A stretch of DNA of 64,000 nucleotides from Trichoplax sp. H2 (GCA_003344405.1 NOWV01000119.1:124001-188000); one strand, 5' to 3'. Positions 25,738 to 40,500 are shown, counted from the stretch's first letter. Numbers and translations: made by a program. The notes: generated by a model from the sequence alone, not told the origin.

Positions 25738-27079
25738 CTGTTAGTTCTATCATAGGCTAACTTCTACCTCCGATAAATGGACCAATAGGAATTGGTATCC
25801 GTCCATTGGCAATATTAAGCCCTTTCAACTCAGCGTAAACTGATTTCCCATTAATTAAGCCTGTCCATATTACCATTTCGATTTTTGATACTTCAAAAAA
25901 ATGAAATAGTGCTATACTAGAACATATATACTGTCGATACTGTAGCAGTGTTACACCCATCGAGGACTACTGCAGAGCTAAAGAAAAACACCTCTATGGC
26001 TGCGATAGGGACTTCTAAAGAGAAATAGTTTTCCTTGAAGTTCCTGGTTAGGCTAGCTGTCGACAGCTACCAATAGCGCTTCATGAAAATATCGCATTAG
26101 GAAGTTACTGAAATTGAATAAGTTTTCAAAAGTAAATTTGTAATCTGCATGCTCTCCTGACTCCAATGATATTGTGATGGTCAATGCTCAACCTCGAACC
26201 TTAAAGGCTTTACAAGTCAACCTGGAAATTTTTGACAATCCTAGGATTGATCAGATCGGTAATACAAGTTGTAAGCTATAAAGATTGTTGATATCACTTT
26301 ATAGCCGGGCTTACACGCCAGGCGTGTTAGCGTCTTAGTAGTCATGTACGGCTTAGCTGAGAATACATCAGGCTGTATAAGTACTGTATAGTACAGTAGT
26401 TCTAGAGTTGCAGCACCCAAGGAAAGTAAATCTGTGGCTATTCCTTGGAAAATGTGTGACCAAATTTGTAGAGTTTCTATTTCTGCCAAGTTTGACTGCC
26501 AGACACTTTCCTGGCTATTTGTTTGATGCTTGCAGTCAGACTGAGACTCATACAGATAATTGCCGTGGGCTCACAGATCTAGCTTGAGCAGCCTGCGTTT
26601 AACAGTAACTCTCTTCTTTCTTTACGTATGTACTATAGCACCTACACTGGACTCTAAAGACATCATGCAAAGTAGCGAGCATTTAGGGTCATTCAGCCAT
26701 TGGAATTTTCCATCAAGTACAAACATATTGGTATTAATTCGTGCTATTGCAACTTCGCTGGAGTACCTAAATCGAAAGTACTAATACTTCTGCGATATCC
26801 TATCACAGTAGAACTTTACTCACTAATCCTGATTGGACACAGTATTCTACTGTGCGTAGGCTCACTAAATTACACGAACAATATAGTTTGAAACTAACTG
26901 AGCTTTTAACTTGTAAATATCTTACGAAGGTCTCTTTTCCTGTACCATTACTAAAGTATGCAGTAAAGCAACAATATCTGACATGCAGTACAAAGTTGCT
27001 AGCTGTAACCACTAGTATTGCATTCATGTCATCTAATTGCTATTAATAAACATAGAGTATCTTCATTTAACAGGTAAAC
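25738..27079. other. intergenic region with short unassigned frames
   Basis: No gene recognised. Several frames of 60-82 codons lie here: minus at 25757-25960 and 26241-26489, plus at 26560-26784 and 26852-27046, and minus at 26803-27027. None shows a known motif, and frames on opposite strands overlap, so most are probably chance. They could be exons of an unrecognised gene or remnants of a mobile element. Confidence 0.35.
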
Positions 27080-27085
27080 TTTATT
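27080..27085 (-). promoter_or_regulatory. polyadenylation signal AATAAA of RPL10
   Basis: On the minus strand AATAAA lies about 74 bases after the RPL10 stop codon, giving a short 3' UTR typical of a ribosomal-protein gene. Assigned by position and motif only. Confidence 0.6.
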
Positions 27086-27158
27086 GTAACCGATGCATTT
27101 TTACAACAATTTTCGATAGCTTCACGGAATGACGTAAAACTGGTTAACAGCCATTCAC

Positions 27159-28811
27159 TTAATGCTGGCGAGCCATCCATGCAGATAAGGGACCATGATC
27201 CTTCAAATACTGACAACCAACACCGTCAGATAGCAATTTACCATCTTGCTGCATCTGCAAATAGTCTTCTTTATCCCATTTAGTAAATCCCCATTTCTTA
27301 GAAACATAGATCTTTAAAATATCAAAGAAGGATTTAATAAATAACCATACTTGCAATGTCATCTGTATTGATAGTTCAATCAGCTTATACAGATACTCGT
27401 AGATTAAACAACAAAAAACGGATGATCGGTAACTATTGTTGTTATTTGTTTATAATCGAGGAGATTGTTACCTTTTGGCGTCCAGGGAACTTAAATTTAG
27501 CACGTCTTAAAGCTTCAATAGCCTTAGCTTGGTGATTATCTTTTGTCCTGATTGAGATAAGAGGCTGTCCGATTTTTACACGAGCTACAGTGCCGTAAGG
27601 TTTACCAAAGGCACCACGCATACCTGTTTGCAATCTAATGGAATAAACACCATGTCATTAACTAAATTAGAGTATCTATGATTTTAGTAGGCAAAGACCA
27701 ACAGATCGGGCTAATGTTAATATAGTCCGGACAATTCTATTTCACTTTCACTAGTGTAACTACTAACGATTACCATTCATGAGAGTTTATATTGCTAAAA
27801 CTTTGAGAAAGTGCGGCATGACTTTTCCGTTATCATGCCAAGTAGACTTTCTGATGGTAAGAGACTACTACGATCTATAGGTGTATGTCAATTTTGGAAG
27901 GAGATTCCTACCTATCGGCACCGGCGCACGACAACATCTTGTTAATACGTAAAACATGGAAAGGATGGACACGTATACGGATATGAAATTGATCTTTCGC
28001 GGTGTACTTTACCATGTACTTGTTGCAACAGATACGAGCTGCTTCTAACGCTTCGCTTGACAACTGCTCAAACTCATCTGATACCAAATGGATGCATGTT
28101 GGAAAGTCTTCTACATTAGCCTTTTTACGACCGAGATCGTAGATGCGAATTTTGGGATCTATTGAGGTTCATAAATAACGGATTACAATGATTAATAGTT
28201 ATTTCGTTTTGCATAAGGTTATTAATATGGCACAAAATATCAACGAGCACATAAGAGTATATGATAATATCTTAATATCTGCATTCGCTTGCAGCAATTT
28301 CCGAATATTGACAAAATCTTAAAAGTGGGTTACAGAACAACATTGGCCTACTATATGCATTGCTTCTTCCAGTCAATAAAAACGATCATCTTACCAAAGA
28401 ATGTAATCTGATGGAAAACTACCAGTACAATATAGTACTACTTTACGCATAGATCGCTGGCACTACTACGACATAATGTTAGATACTACATAAGCAAGCA
28501 GTAACGTATTGAAAAAAAATAAATGTTTATGCAGATGTTATTACCGTTGAGCTTATCATACACGATCACTCACCTGGGACACCACGACAGAAACGCGATT
28601 TAGGGTATGCTTTATTCTTGCAATAACGATAGCTGCAAACGAAATCAACTTGTTAGTAACACTTTACAAACTGCTTCATAACCATTTCAGCACAGTATTT
28701 TTTCGTCTATTGAGATTTTCTTAAGAAGCAGAGTTTACGGTATGATAGCAAAAGGTAATTATTGTAATATTAGCAATCATTCCTTTACCATCGGGCTGGA
28801 CGACGACCCAT
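27159..28811 (-). CDS. RPL10: large ribosomal subunit protein uL16 (RPL10), five exons
   Basis: Exons: 28789-28811, 28574-28632, 27912-28158, 27472-27634 and 27159-27311. They total 645 nt and give 214 residues, the same length as human RPL10. Exon 1 encodes only MGRRPAR plus a split Cys codon. The sequence continues [52 protein letters not shown] and [12 protein letters not shown], and then KFKFPGRQK followed by SKKWGFTKW. These are hallmark uL16 segments, including the internal loop that reaches the peptidyl-transferase centre. The protein is a late-joining cytoplasmic 60S component near the tRNA corridor. All splice phases agree. The divergently placed neighbour is NPC2, 2.7 kb away. A short 3' UTR with AATAAA follows. 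Confidence 0.98.
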
Positions 28812-31468
28812 CTTGATAGGCAAGTATTATAAAAAAACTTTTGGACGTAGAACCTATTGAAATTAGAAATGTTGAGTTCATCTTGCCGTCAACAACAGAA
28901 TTCATTGAAAAAAATTTTCGTTTCAAAGTCAGCAATGTAACTGTGGTTATAAATCTCGAGTCTACAAGAAAATAATACTGCAAAGTATACATTGATGTCA
29001 TCCACTGCTAAACGGATGAGAGCGCCAGCAACTTTTAGCCTATCAACTGTTGTGAATAAGTAAAACTATCTCGATACCTTTCCTGTTTATAAATAAATCA
29101 AGTCAAAAAAATCAATGTACTTGGATGCCATTTTACAAATCATTCCAGTACAGTAGAATACAACAAGCATGGAAACTTACTGATACGAATTACGTTTTAG
29201 CGTTGATAACTAATTGGAGAATTGTCAATTTCTGTGGATTGGCAGACAACAAGTCCGAGTAGATGAAATGATACGCAGATGGCACACTTTCTGGCTATAA
29301 TATCACAACATTCGACTTTGTAAGTTACTGACTCATCCGTGACTCATCATATTTTGAATACTGAACGATAGAGCAAGAAAAGGATATTGCACAAGTGCCG
29401 TCCATAGTGACTGTAGTGAGCATTGGTTACAAGCGACGCTCGTAAGTGATTTGGTATCCATGATAACATTATATACTGTAGATAGCTCTAGAAAATAATA
29501 TCAACTTTGCCTTCCTAAAATCTAGTGTCGACATGTAGATATAATTTGCCGTTGAAGAAGACATCGACGTGTGTGGATTAACTAACTTTCAGTCAATGGC
29601 ACCTTGACTTGTATATCAAGTCCTACTGTATGCCTACCAGTGTGGTGGTGTATGCATCAATTCAATGATGAATTTGATTCAAGAACGAACTTTGCTGATT
29701 ATTCCGATCAATGGAAACTAACATGACAAATTGATGTAAAATTCTATTCTCTAAATCTTTTTTACGCTATCAATCATGGATGCATCGACAGATTGAAGAT
29801 TCCATTAGGATTTTAGCAGCTTACCTAAAATTGATATCCGCCACCACACTAGGAGCTCCGCCGTCAACTACATGTACAGTACAAGAGGAAGAGTATAAGA
29901 TCTAGGATGAAGCATATATAGTCCATTTTTGTGCGAGTGCGCAGTTGAGAAGGAGTGCGTTCTCAAGCATGCGCAATATGCTTGGCCCTACACAGAACGG
30001 TAGAAGGGCAATCAACCATTACTGCGTAGGGTAAATTAGCCACTCTGTGTTTTTTTTCTTACCTCTATGATTTCAACTGGCGGCAGGCACTACTAAATCA
30101 TCATTTTTGCTAGCGAGTACAGTAAAAGAAAACCATGGTACAGTACTTAATCATATCTTGCCTAGCACAAATAGAGAGCGAACACAATATCACTGGTCAA
30201 GAAGAGTGAGGGAGGACCCTCAATATCAGACTGGTCCATCATGCTGTGTCATGCTGTCGGCTGTCCGCTGTCCGCTGGCAGAGGCTTTTTTTTCTTCAGG
30301 AAGCGTCCATCCGCACGTCTATCCAGGATCATGGTACAGACGTACAGACTTCTCTTATTGACTGTCCCTTCAGCCTTGTTACAAGTGACTGAGAGATGGC
30401 TTGTACTAGTAGCTTGTACTATGTTAAGAATTTTCGAAAAAGAAATAAAAATAACTCAATACTGCGGTGAGAATTAGCAATAACATCAAGAGGCGATGGC
30501 TCAACATTGTAATGATCTATTTGCGTGAAACTTGACTGAAGTTTCAAGTAAAATATGTTAAAAATTGAAAGAGAATGAATACTGTAAAGGTAACACTACT
30601 GCTGATCAACTTTCAATCAGTATGCTGTGCAGTACAGTGCAGTAATTGTCATCCATTTTTCTGTCCGTAGCAACTGGATCACATGACAGTCATCCAAAGT
30701 TGATGTTGATGTTGACTACATCGTGAGTACTTTAGCGGAGAGTAGAGATGAGTGTTTGGTGATAGAGTAGAGACATAGTGTAGAGAGGTAGAGACATCAA
30801 TTCAAAAAATCAATCAATGATGGGTAGAACAACTGCAGCAAGTATGCGAGATAAACAACGCTGTCACCAGCAACAGCGTCGTAGCAGTTTTTCACTTCAC
30901 ACATTTCAACATAGAAGAAGCTGTTTCTAAGACTTCTTCTTCTACAATATTGTAGCTCTTACTTGGTGTAGCCTGGCCAGTACTTTCCATTACACTTGCT
31001 AGTATTAAGTTGGGCATTGTTTTAAATCAGGCCATGGATATCATCCGATGTCTACGAATAGAATATTTCCCCACCAAATAACTCCATGGCAGCTTGATCA
31101 TAATTGGCTACAGTGTACAGTACACCCATTGGTATAGTACAGTACAATTCACTGTATCCGTGTCCTACAACGGTAAAGGTCTAAAATGCGAACTCGATCA
31201 TCATTGCGTGTGACTAGGTTCAGTAGGGTGATGGTGCTGTCAGCAGCAACACTATGGTCCTACCAGGAAAATGATGTCATCGTACAGTACGTTTACGGTG
31301 GTACGTGGTGCAGGCAGAGTCGTCCATGACTGGCTGACTGGTCACAGTGGTTGAAACGTTGAAGTGGTGAAGCTTGAATGGGAGCCGTGGGAGACGTCAG
31401 AGGACTCTCTTCCACTACAAGTGTTACATTCGAAAGTGACGTCAGTACAGTATTGGTCGGCAGCAATC
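28812..31468. other. divergent intergenic region between RPL10 and NPC2
   Basis: About 2.65 kb with no supportable gene. Frames on the plus strand at 30107-30477 have no recognisable product. Several ACAGTAC/ACTGTAC motifs occur, for example near 29872, 30630, 31114-31145 and 31275. Promoters of both flanking genes should lie here. Confidence 0.45.
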
Positions 31469-33133
31469 ATGGCGCAAGGAATGGCTAGCTCGTTCTTGTT
31501 CATCATCTTGGTTATTAGCAGTTGTTATGCATTAGATAATGTTCGATATAGAGATTGTGGTAAGGAGAAAGAGCAACTAGTCTTGCTCATCCATTTGATA
31601 CTGTGAGCAGGGTTAAGAGAAACTTCCATTTCTGTCTCAAATCGATTTGAAATTCTTGCAATCCAAAGTGGCATTCAATAGTCATGCTGCTAATATGGAT
31701 GATTGTCCATTTCTTGTCTGTAGTCAAGAATATGCAGAAGTTGTCATTGATACTTTAGCATTGAAATTAGAGTATTCGTTATTGGAGTATATTGTCAGTG
31801 CTGTAATAGTATAGTCATGGAAGGAGCATTTTAGGCAACAGTATCATCATTTGGGGGGTATTTGCATAATTATAATTGATGTTTTGTTTCAACCACAGGT
31901 TCTCAAGTGGGAAAAGTCAAATCGCTTTCAATTAATCCATGCACCTCTCAACCTTGTATCTTGAAACGTGGAACTAATGTCACCGTTACCATCAACTTTT
32001 CACCATGTACGTAGAACACGATAAGGATCATGGATTGTAAAATAATATGTAATCAAAACGCAAAGGAGCAATGCAATGATCCAGCACCAATACTAAACGG
32101 ACAGTTGAACACACTGTACTCGTACTATTTTTTAGTCGTATAGTCAAAGTACTTTTACAGAGGACAAGTACAATATCAACTACTACGCTACAGTTCTATT
32201 ACTATTTGTTAAAAAATTACGGTAGATTTTTACATCAAAGGATTAGCTGATTGGATTACAATTTTGTTAATAACTTGTTTCATTCTTGATCAGTAATAAT
32301 AATAATTATGCAACGACTGTAAGTTAAATTTGTATTGACAGCAGGACGATTGTATTAATCAGTTAGTAAAAGTAGAATCATTGATGGTTAACTTAAATCC
32401 TTTACTGTCGGTACAATGACAGTGAATCCAAAATCGATCGAATAAATAGCTGCATTAATCCAGAACTTTAGTATTGAGATTATGTATTCTTTGTAAGTAA
32501 TTTTAAACCAAAGTTCAACTTCTTGAATAAACCATACTGTAGAAAATGCAATTGGCTTAGTGTATAACATGATGTTAAATGCATTTATAGATAGTACACT
32601 GTAGTATTATAGTCTTAAAAAAATGAGATGAATTTTTAAGATAGGTAAATAGGACTATGAAAGTAATACATCTATTTCTTTACTCTAGCTGAGAGCATCA
32701 AGAAAATCCAAGCGGTCGTATTTGGAGTCTTAGAAGGTGTGCCCATACCTTTTCCACTTCCCAATCCTAACGGATGTAGCAATAGTGGCGTTAAGTGCCC
32801 CTTGGAGAAGAGTGCTATGTACAAGTATCACTCTATCATCCCTGTCAAGAAAATCTATCCAGCTGTAAGGAGTAGAAACTACAAGCGCAAATAACGCGAA
32901 TATTAAATCATAGTGTAGTCTAATCTTTAATCGTACAGAGTACACGCTTATAAAGTTAAATTCAACAAAATTTGCATTTGACGTGGTAAATTAGCCCCAA
33001 AGGATTAACGTATCTCCAATTTGAACTTGTTAATTTTTATACTATTTAGGTAACGTTAATCGTTCGATGGGAATTGAAAAATTCAGCCGGGAAGAAAGTG
33101 GTTTGCTTAGATATTCCTGCATCGATTGAGTAA
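31469..33133 (+). CDS. NPC2: NPC2-like secreted lysosomal sterol-binding protein, four exons
   Basis: Exons: 31469-31559, 31899-32006, 32689-32864 and 33050-33133. They total 459 nt and give 152 residues, against about 151 in human NPC2. Exon 1 encodes a signal peptide (hydrophobic SSFLFIILVISSCYA). The mature ML domain follows, with six Cys in the NPC2 arrangement: YRDCG, NPCTSQPC, NGCSNSGVKC and VVCLD. The lipid-pocket hallmark GVPIPFPLPNP and the strand VTLIVRWEL are present. An N-glycosylation site (NVT) lies in exon 2. NPC2 is delivered to late endosomes and lysosomes, where it binds unesterified cholesterol and hands it to NPC1. Tandem ML-domain paralogues of other function exist in animals, so strict orthology is probable but unproven. 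Confidence 0.93.
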
Positions 33134-34548
33134 TTCGATGGATCAATGGAACCATGCAATAAGATCTAATCTATAATAATGTAGTTTTCTTATACTTGAT
33201 TGTAATAGCTCAAATGACCAGTTATAGAAGCTCCCGATTGCTACTTGTAGCTATATACTAGTATATAATAAGATGTTTTGCCTGAAATTTTTTAAAAAGA
33301 TCTTCATTCAAGTATAATCGTAAATGTCGACTGTTTGTTTGATCTTTTAAGTTTTACAAATTCCTCGGTTAATCATACTTGGTTAGAATATGAGAAACCA
33401 TAATCTTAGGAAAATTATAATAAATGGGTACATTTTTATAAATCGATTGATTGTTGAATGACTTTTTGGGAGACTTTGAAACCGATTATTTGGATACGAC
33501 TTACCAGTACCTTATAAACTATTGTAGACGTAGTATACGCGTGTCACGAATTACCGCATATTCAGTATAATCTTTTATAATATACAGCATTTATATCCAG
33601 TGACGTAAAATTAGCCAACATGATAGGTTTTAGCGCGATTAATTAAGTCTTGCTAGCAGCAAACAACACGTATCATTTATTACATTTTAGTGATTTGGTT
33701 TGAGTTTCAAGGAAATGAAAACACAGCCTTATGTTTTTTCTACAATCTTTTACGTGCGAGAGCTAACACTTCTGCAGAAATGACAGATTGTGATTTACAC
33801 TGAACTTTACAGTATCTACAAGCGTTATTATCTATTAAAAAATTATAGACTTTGCATGTCATGGTCAACCAAAACTTCGAATTCCAAATAATACCTTTCT
33901 TCGTATCCTTTTAATCAATTCCTACACAGAATTTTGTTGCTAAAATAATTAGCTAAAATCTTGATATCAAAATAAGAAAAATAAAGACAATGCTACATTT
34001 CATAATAAGTTAATACTAAACATATATCACAATAAACATCTATCTACAAATGTAGACTGGCAAAAAGTTGTTGTTGTAAGAGGACTAAATGAGTACTGTA
34101 GGTGCTACAACAAAGTTTTCATCAGTGTACCAATCATAAATTGCCAAAAAGGCGCTATCGAAACAACCACTTATCGTCGAAATGCTCTCGTACTTGCCAT
34201 GCATACTGACGTTGTGAATGTTCAGTATCGACAGATATATACAAACAACGAGCACTCGACGATGCTTTATAATATTGCATAAGTAATCGAGTTACTTATC
34301 AGAAAACTAAGTTAATAGTTCATTGTAGGAGAGTAGAAATCCATGGTTACCAGGATTCATTGTGAAATTAGGAAGAATAAATTCAGATCAAAAACCAGCA
34401 TAATTTTGAGCAGTAATTTCAGGCTCACGGCTGTTTTCCGAATCAGAAGTATCCCTATATATTACATTCGTAGCATAAAACATTCAAACTAATTTTGCTG
34501 CCAAGAAATCAGAAAATACGAACTAGGAACGTGAGATGATTAAGAAAC
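33134..34548. other. convergent intergenic region between NPC2 and SNX29-like
   Basis: About 1.4 kb between two stop codons. AT-rich, no frame or repeat of note. It holds the 3' UTRs of both genes. Confidence 0.5.
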
Positions 34549-37500
34549 CTACCTAAAGAAAGATAAAACTTCAATAAACTTTCGCTTGCATACGTCCTGG
34601 GCCAAATCTCTATGTTCTGCTATGACCGTGTTGATTGCTGTGCGAAGATACTGTTGTAATCTCTCCTTACGATTTTTAACGAACCGTGGATCCTGTAATG
34701 TTAAGGATAACTAATTAGCTACTACCACAAGAACTTCTTAGCATTTTTGAATTGCGATTAAAGGATTTTTATACCATTTTTTTCAGTGCATTCTTAGGTG
34801 GAAAATCCAACTTTGCTGTACTGGGATAAGTTCGTTTCATCTGTAGTATCGTGGTAATGGCCAAATGAAAATAAACGGTAAGTAATAGCATTACCTGCAT
34901 ACTACACAAGCTAAATATAGATCACAATACGCCATCAATTATTGCAAGTTGACAAACCGCTTTCCAAAATTTATAAAATTGCGCATATCTTCGGTAAATA
35001 TTCCATTCTTCATCACCAATTCTGACATAGACCTTAATGCAAATAGAAACATCTCGATTCAGAAGAACTTACATGCTAAACTTGAAATAACATCCATAAC
35101 AACATCGATAATGTACCTGGTAAACGTAGTAAGTTTCGGAACCAAGCTTTCTTAAGAATGCAGACGGAATCCAGATATTCACTAGTGGTCTAGTTACACT
35201 ACAATATAGCCATCATTCAATAAGCATTCTCTTTTAACTTTATAGATTGCAATGCATCTAAGTTTAATCCAGTTTCATACCTCTTAACTTCCAATTCTTG
35301 TAATTCTGGGTCTTCTGACTCCTGGCTAAGTGGCATCTAATCATTTTTTGTATTTACAATTGATGAGCTACCATGAATAACAGATAATTCAAGAACTAAA
35401 AGCATTTCTAACTACCGGTCCTCGTAAATTTATTAATTCCTCCTTCATACGATGTATGCTAATATCTTTACGTTGAATTTGCCGTTGGAGCATTTCATTA
35501 AACTCCAAAAGTTCTCCGCACATTTCAGCAACCTAAAGTACGAACGACACAATGCAAAGACAAAAGATGCTTTAAGTTACGATCAAGCTTATGATGTAAA
35601 TAAATTAGCTTAAACTCTTCAAAAGCTATGAAATACAAAGGTAATGTACCTGCACAAGTTTCTGTTCGTACGAGTCCTGTTCAACACTGTATTCAAATTT
35701 TAATTTTTGAAAATAGTTACTATTTTTATATTAATCATACGGATGTTGCTTAGAAAAGTTATACCTATAGACAGTAGACTGCTGTGTCTCGGGTACTGAA
35801 ATTGGTGTATCTTGTCGAATACCAGTAAGAGCTAAATGAAAATAGTGAAAATATTAAAAGAGTTTACGCATTCATTCCGCAAAGGGGCAAGAAACTAAAT
35901 TCAGTCGTAATATCAAATGTAATAGTAGAGACTGGCCATATGCACAATGCACATTTTTATCTGTAACCTTGCTTTGTTATTGGTGTTTCTTCCTTAATTT
36001 CTCGACGAAGGTGTTGTACAGCACTAACGTATTTTTTTAGTTGATTTTTTAGCATTTCTACTTCTCTGTAATAAAATATTTTCCATCATAATTAGTTACA
36101 CTCGCATTTTTATAAGATACATTTTTAAGGTTAATTTAATTGGTTTACCGAGTTAATGAGGTAACACGCTTAGTCTGCATTTCTTCGGTTAGACTAGAAG
36201 TAGCTGTGGCCTTTTCTAGTTCACCTCTTAAACGTAGGGAATTATCAACTTCTTCGTGATAAGATTTCCTCAAGGATCTACGAATGGAGACAATATAAGT
36301 TAAGGATCATAAAAGAACAATTTACTACGACATCCTAACAGTTTCTATCGAAAGTATAAAATATTTCCAAAGTATTGATCTCATAATAATGAGCTTAAGA
36401 TCAAGTGTTACGCAATGTGGATTTACGAACTTGATATTTTCTCGCATTCTTGTTCTCTCGCAATGGTTAGATAAAGCAACTTCCCTTAGTTCCTCTATAA
36501 ATATTTGACACCAAAATTAATAACAGCCACTACTTTTGAAAATGATTTCATATGCCAATAAATATAATATAAGTTTGAATTAATTGAGATCAGTCTGACC
36601 TATAGACATTTGATGTAATCGTTTTTCAAATTCCTAGAAAAATAACGATATCTTACTACGTTTTGAATTGTAAAAAGTGCACCTCGAGCTAATGTAATAG
36701 AAATTTTATCAATTTATTTGGTAACAAAAATGTCGATATAGTGGTATATTATCATACTATAAAGTCTTAGGACTGCATAGAAACTGTAGACAATAATCAG
36801 CATAAAGTCACCTTCACTTCCGAACTTGTCGTATCTGAGGAGCCATGCTGAGTACTAGGAGAAGCAAATAGAAAATGCGGTTATCAATTATTGCAGGAAA
36901 GAAGCGCATAGGTATAGCTGTATAGGTAGTATTTTAGAAACGTTAAATCAGTTAACAATTCAATTCATTACCTCTGACCCCGAGATGATAAGTCAGTGCT
37001 GTTGGAGTCAGAGTCTACTGAATGAGAATCTTCCGAAGTGATGACATCATAACTGAGTTTTGATACAGTGAGATTATCTAACATATTAAAAAAAGTGTAT
37101 AGTTAAACCATTTGTTGACACCCTTACATGATCATTTTCGCTAATCACAAACACTTTTTAAAATCATTCTACCTACTTGATTGTAATGCAGGATTATTAC
37201 ATGTCGCAAGATTTTTATTAATTTCATTACTAGCAGATGCAACCTTATTTGTAGTATCAGTTAAACTCGAAAGCGAATCATGAGATTCCACTTGGGGTAA
37301 CTCGTGCCGGTGTTCAGACTTGCTCTTTTCGACTATATCATAAGCGTTTTCTTTAATTACAACGTCGCTAATCTCTTGATAGTTGTAAATATGAATATCG
37401 TTCGCTAAATTAGTTAATTTCGTACATATATCGCGGCTGTTTTCTTGCTGTGAGCTAACTGCATCTAAGAATCCAATATTGTTCGCCTTTCTTTCTTCAT

Positions 37501-40500
37501 CTTGGCTAATTATCGTTTCTATAGAGTCTTTGGTTTCGCCGATATTCGCAGTACTTTGAGTAGTACATTCCGTGCTCATATTTTCCGTTGTTATATGATC
37601 TTCTTGTGAAGAAGATTCATCGCTTAATTCATTAATCGGCCCTTTCGTGTTCAACAAATTAGTATCTAAAAGTTTTTGATTAGAATCTTTTACAACTGCA
37701 TTTTGTTCTACTCCTTCCAGATTACTGATTGTCGCTGTTTTAAGTATGATATTAGTAGGCTCTGATGCTTTGGTGAAATCGCCTTCTGGCTTAGCTTCTA
37801 TCACTTTATTATTATTTTCCAGCATCGCAATGTCAGTAGTAGCAGATTTTGTACCTTTTATATCCCCTTCTGCAACTGAAACTTTCAATTTCTGCTGGGA
37901 CTCTTCCACAGGATCTATTTGCTCAGACAATCTAGTATTTGTAGAAGATTCCTTCATTGCGCTCAAATCAAGACTAGGATCGACAAAAGCCGATTGAAAA
38001 ACGGAATTCCATGCCATTTGTTTGGTATACAGACTATCAAGTGAGCGAAATTCAGTATCATAAGTATCGGGAGTTAGATCAGCATCTTTTAATAAATTTT
38101 GCTGTCCAGTAATATTATCGTTAACAATCTTATCCACTGAGGAGCTGTCTAGTTCTTCACTTTGCGGCTTATTGGCATCGCTTAAGGGATCCTTAACATC
38201 ACTGGCCGTATCAGCTAATACCGGGGCTTCCATTGCTGCTGATGCTGCTGTTATTGCATCATTTAGGTCGGAGTTTAAATTAGTAATTAAATCAATATTC
38301 TGAAATGGTAAAACATAGGATGTAAGAATATATATTTTAGAATAGAGTGCAATCATTCCATCTCCAAAATTGTTTCATAATAGTCTTACTTTCGAAGAAA
38401 TTGAACTATTAGTATTTCGATAATTTGCTTCGTCATTGAAAGTACTACTTGCATCTGTAGAGGTATTCAAGGTCAATGAATCCTGTAATTGCTGAGTTCC
38501 ATTGGATTCATTAATTGTGTATGAATTATTTGAGGGACTAAAAGAGATAATGCTGTCCTGGTCTTCATCGATAGTATTAGCGGGTGAAATAGTTGCAGTT
38601 TGTTTCTGTCTCTTTTTTTTGCGTTTTACAGTAGCTGCTACTATAGTAAGCCAAAATAAAGCATGTTATAATCGAAAAAGTATACAGTGAATCTAACCAA
38701 TTGGTAGATTAGTATTTGTGACATGATTCACTACTTTAATAAATAAAATACCAGGTATATTGGTAGCTGCATGTTGCGTTTTACTGGCAACATTTTCCTT
38801 TAAGACGGATGGAGGTGGGCTGGCTGAAGTAGATGATACTGCAGTCTATCAAAAATGTGAATGTTTACTCTTCCAAATCCACCATCAATGCAAATTTTAA
38901 CAAGTCATGGAATATATTTTGATATGCTATCAAATAATACGAACTAGCTTATTTGCGGAATTTAGCTGAGTGTTGTTCGATGTGATTGCGAAAACGATAG
39001 ATGATAGACCTAAAATAGTTATCATCGATTAGTACATTTCAGGCTATTAAGTTCATCTTGCACATTCGATTTGTTATATCCAACAGCTACATTAAAACGA
39101 ACAAGTTAAAAAACTGACCAGCACATGCATCTAACAATAGAGAATTCAGTTCAGTATCCAACATGAAGGCATAGCTTTCGTAAAACTTTCTAAAATTTGT
39201 ATGAAGGAAAAATTATTTTATGACGACATGAGCAGATTGAATAAAATTTCAAGTGTAGCCAATATTAAAAATAAATTTATCCAAAATGGTGATTTTACCG
39301 TATTATACTTGGATCAGCAACAACTTTTCCGAAAAATTTTTCTAAGCATCTTTCATTTAGCATACACCGTAGCCAAGCACGTCCTGGCAGCGTTCAATAA
39401 ATTGTGTAAGATAGTTGCTATTTAGAAAATTTTTGCTGTAAAGCTTATTCATACATATCTTGTCCGCTTTAGTATGTACTGTATTGATGACATTTTAATC
39501 GTCTTTTTACTATCCAATGTTATCCTTCATTATATGCTAATTACTATTGTTCTAGTTTATGGTATGTATGCTGCAGATAGAAGAGACATATTTGGATGAC
39601 AAGTGTTGAATTATTAAATGGCTTTACTGTAATAGATTGGGCGCAATTTTTAGTATCGAGTTAGTGCAGAAGGAAATAGAAAGCCCCTAAGAGATTGATT
39701 GAATAGGAAATGATAAATCAGCAACTTTATTGTTTTGCAATTCTAGAGACAGCAATTTTCGCAATAAAGCTTACTCCGCAATATAAGAAATACGAAAGTA
39801 ACAACTGGAATGCAACTTGAATTTTGCTTTGCTTGTATGATCATTCTAGGATATCAATAAACTATGAAGAGATTACAGCCTTTAGAGATGATGAATTTGT
39901 ATGCAAGAAAATTCAAACAGGGGGCTACACTAGAATTTTGATTGTGCTACTTGGTCTAATGTTATTCTCTTTATAAATATAAAATAAAAGCCGATAACCA
40001 AATCCATGTTGTAGTGAAAGATATTAATTTACAGTAGATGATCATCATTGTGGCAACTAAATCGTGTTTTTGGCACTAGAAAAGTGATTAATAATACTAA
40101 CCTCTACCAATATCACTGGAGATATTGGTTAACGAATCAAGTCGACTTAATTCCAATTCAGAAAGATACTTTTTAACCCAATTCCAAAAGCCTAAGTGAA
40201 TATGACTAAGAGTTAACTTGAAAGTAAAGTTATGCAGTTTTACAGTTTATATTATTGATATCGAGGACCGTTGTTATCATTAAGAAACAAAAGTGTATTG
40301 ACAAAAAACATCCAATGGCTTACATGGTTCTGGTTCTGGTTCTGGGCTAATGTAGCTCATTAAATTCTTGACCGGCCTATCCATATCAATATTGAAATCA
40401 ACATTAGCATGAATTCTATAGGAGTAATACTAACTTTGCCTATTTCTACTTGATTGGTAGACTCTTAATACATATGTATACAGAAAGTAATTTTGCAACC

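Noticed and set aside
26940-26990. P-loop-like NGTGKE in a minus frame
   Set aside because: The motif lacks the Ser/Thr after Lys and the correct spacing, and the frame shows no other ATPase feature.
34949-35155. Plus-strand 68-codon frame
   Set aside because: Shadow of two PX-domain exons of SNX29-like on the minus strand.
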